DNA from: Acidimicrobiia bacterium
GTDB lineage: Bacteria; Actinomycetota; Acidimicrobiia; IMCC26256; BP-133
Assembly (NCBI GenBank): GCA_025934385.1
Contig: JAICYE010000124.1
Span: 1-6,643, forward strand
DNA length: 6,643 nucleotides
Reading direction: 5' to 3'
This document shows, piece after piece, positions 6,549-6,643 of the stretch (within the stretch, counting starts at the first letter, position 1; each line of letters opens with the position of its first letter). The notes under the pieces were generated by a model, which saw only the letters and a list, made by a program, of their open reading frames with translations, ran no database searches and was not told the DNA's origin. Both the position numbers and the translations under genes were made by a program.

Positions 6549-6592
6549 CCTGTTCTCGAAGGCACTGGAACCTGTTGTCGAAGGCACTGGAC
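6549..6592 (+). repeat. Two tandem 22-bp repeats
   Basis: Units 6549-6570 and 6571-6592 lie head to tail and differ at 2 of 22 positions. Both share TCGAAGGCACTGGA after CCTGTT plus one variable base. No gene covers them. They could be paired protein-binding sites ahead of a gene beyond the window, or slippage products. Confidence 0.7.
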
Positions 6593-6603
6593 GCCGTTCA
6601 CCG

Positions 6604-6643
6604 GACACGGCCGGCGTGGGGCGCAGCCCCACGCTACGGAGGA
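6604..6643 (-). repeat. Hairpin repeat, copy B (inverted relative to copy A)
   Basis: Read on the minus strand from the window end: TCCTCCGTA, a perfect 9-bp hairpin GCGTGGGGC / GCCCCACGC (6634-6626 and 6622-6614) with loop TGC, then CGGCCGTGTC (6613-6604). It has the same block order as copy A at 603-639. It reaches the last base, so it may continue outside the window. Confidence 0.6.

Overview
This window looks like chromosomal DNA of a high-GC actinomycete-type bacterium. The evidence is GC-rich codon third positions, an F420-type luciferase-like oxidoreductase, a class E sortase with a Pro/Thr-rich stalk, and GTG starts. The Thr/Pro linker style and gene set would suit the class Acidimicrobiia, but this is inference and not proof. 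Five complete protein genes and one 5'-truncated gene are supported. None belongs to a recognisable defence, mobile or biosynthetic system. The most unusual material lies in the intergenic DNA.

Layout: (1) 1-561 (+) is the C-terminal ATPase half of a sensor histidine kinase whose start lies upstream of the window. (2) 562-907 is a non-coding convergent junction packed with perfect hairpins and a 16-bp tandem duplication. (3) 1246-908 (-) is a small DUF4404-like protein, 11 bases downstream of (4) 2934-1258 (-), the ABC-F translation factor EttA. The two probably form one operon. (5) 2935-3305 is a long, structured ettA leader. It carries a candidate promoter, a perfect Shine-Dalgarno followed by a 12-codon ORF, and mutually exclusive pairings that resemble an attenuator. 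(6) 4154-3306 (-) is an LLM-class (F420-dependent type) oxidoreductase. (7) 4155-4221 is a short divergent promoter region with an 8-bp inverted repeat. (8) 4222-5472 (+) is a secreted subtilisin-like (S8) protease. (9) 5494-5536 is a 43-bp perfect palindrome with a single central base. (10) 5665-6450 (+) is a membrane-anchored class E sortase. (11) 6451-6643 is non-coding and holds a strong hairpin with a possible pseudoknot, a 22-bp tandem repeat, and the second copy of a hairpin repeat also present at 603-639.

Functionally the left half is about sensing and translation (kinase, EttA). The right half is about the cell envelope (exported protease, sortase), with a redox enzyme between. Apart from the ettA-DUF4404 pair there is no tight operon. 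The observations most worth checking are the ettA leader, the inverted hairpin repeat at the two ends of the window, and the structure after the sortase gene.
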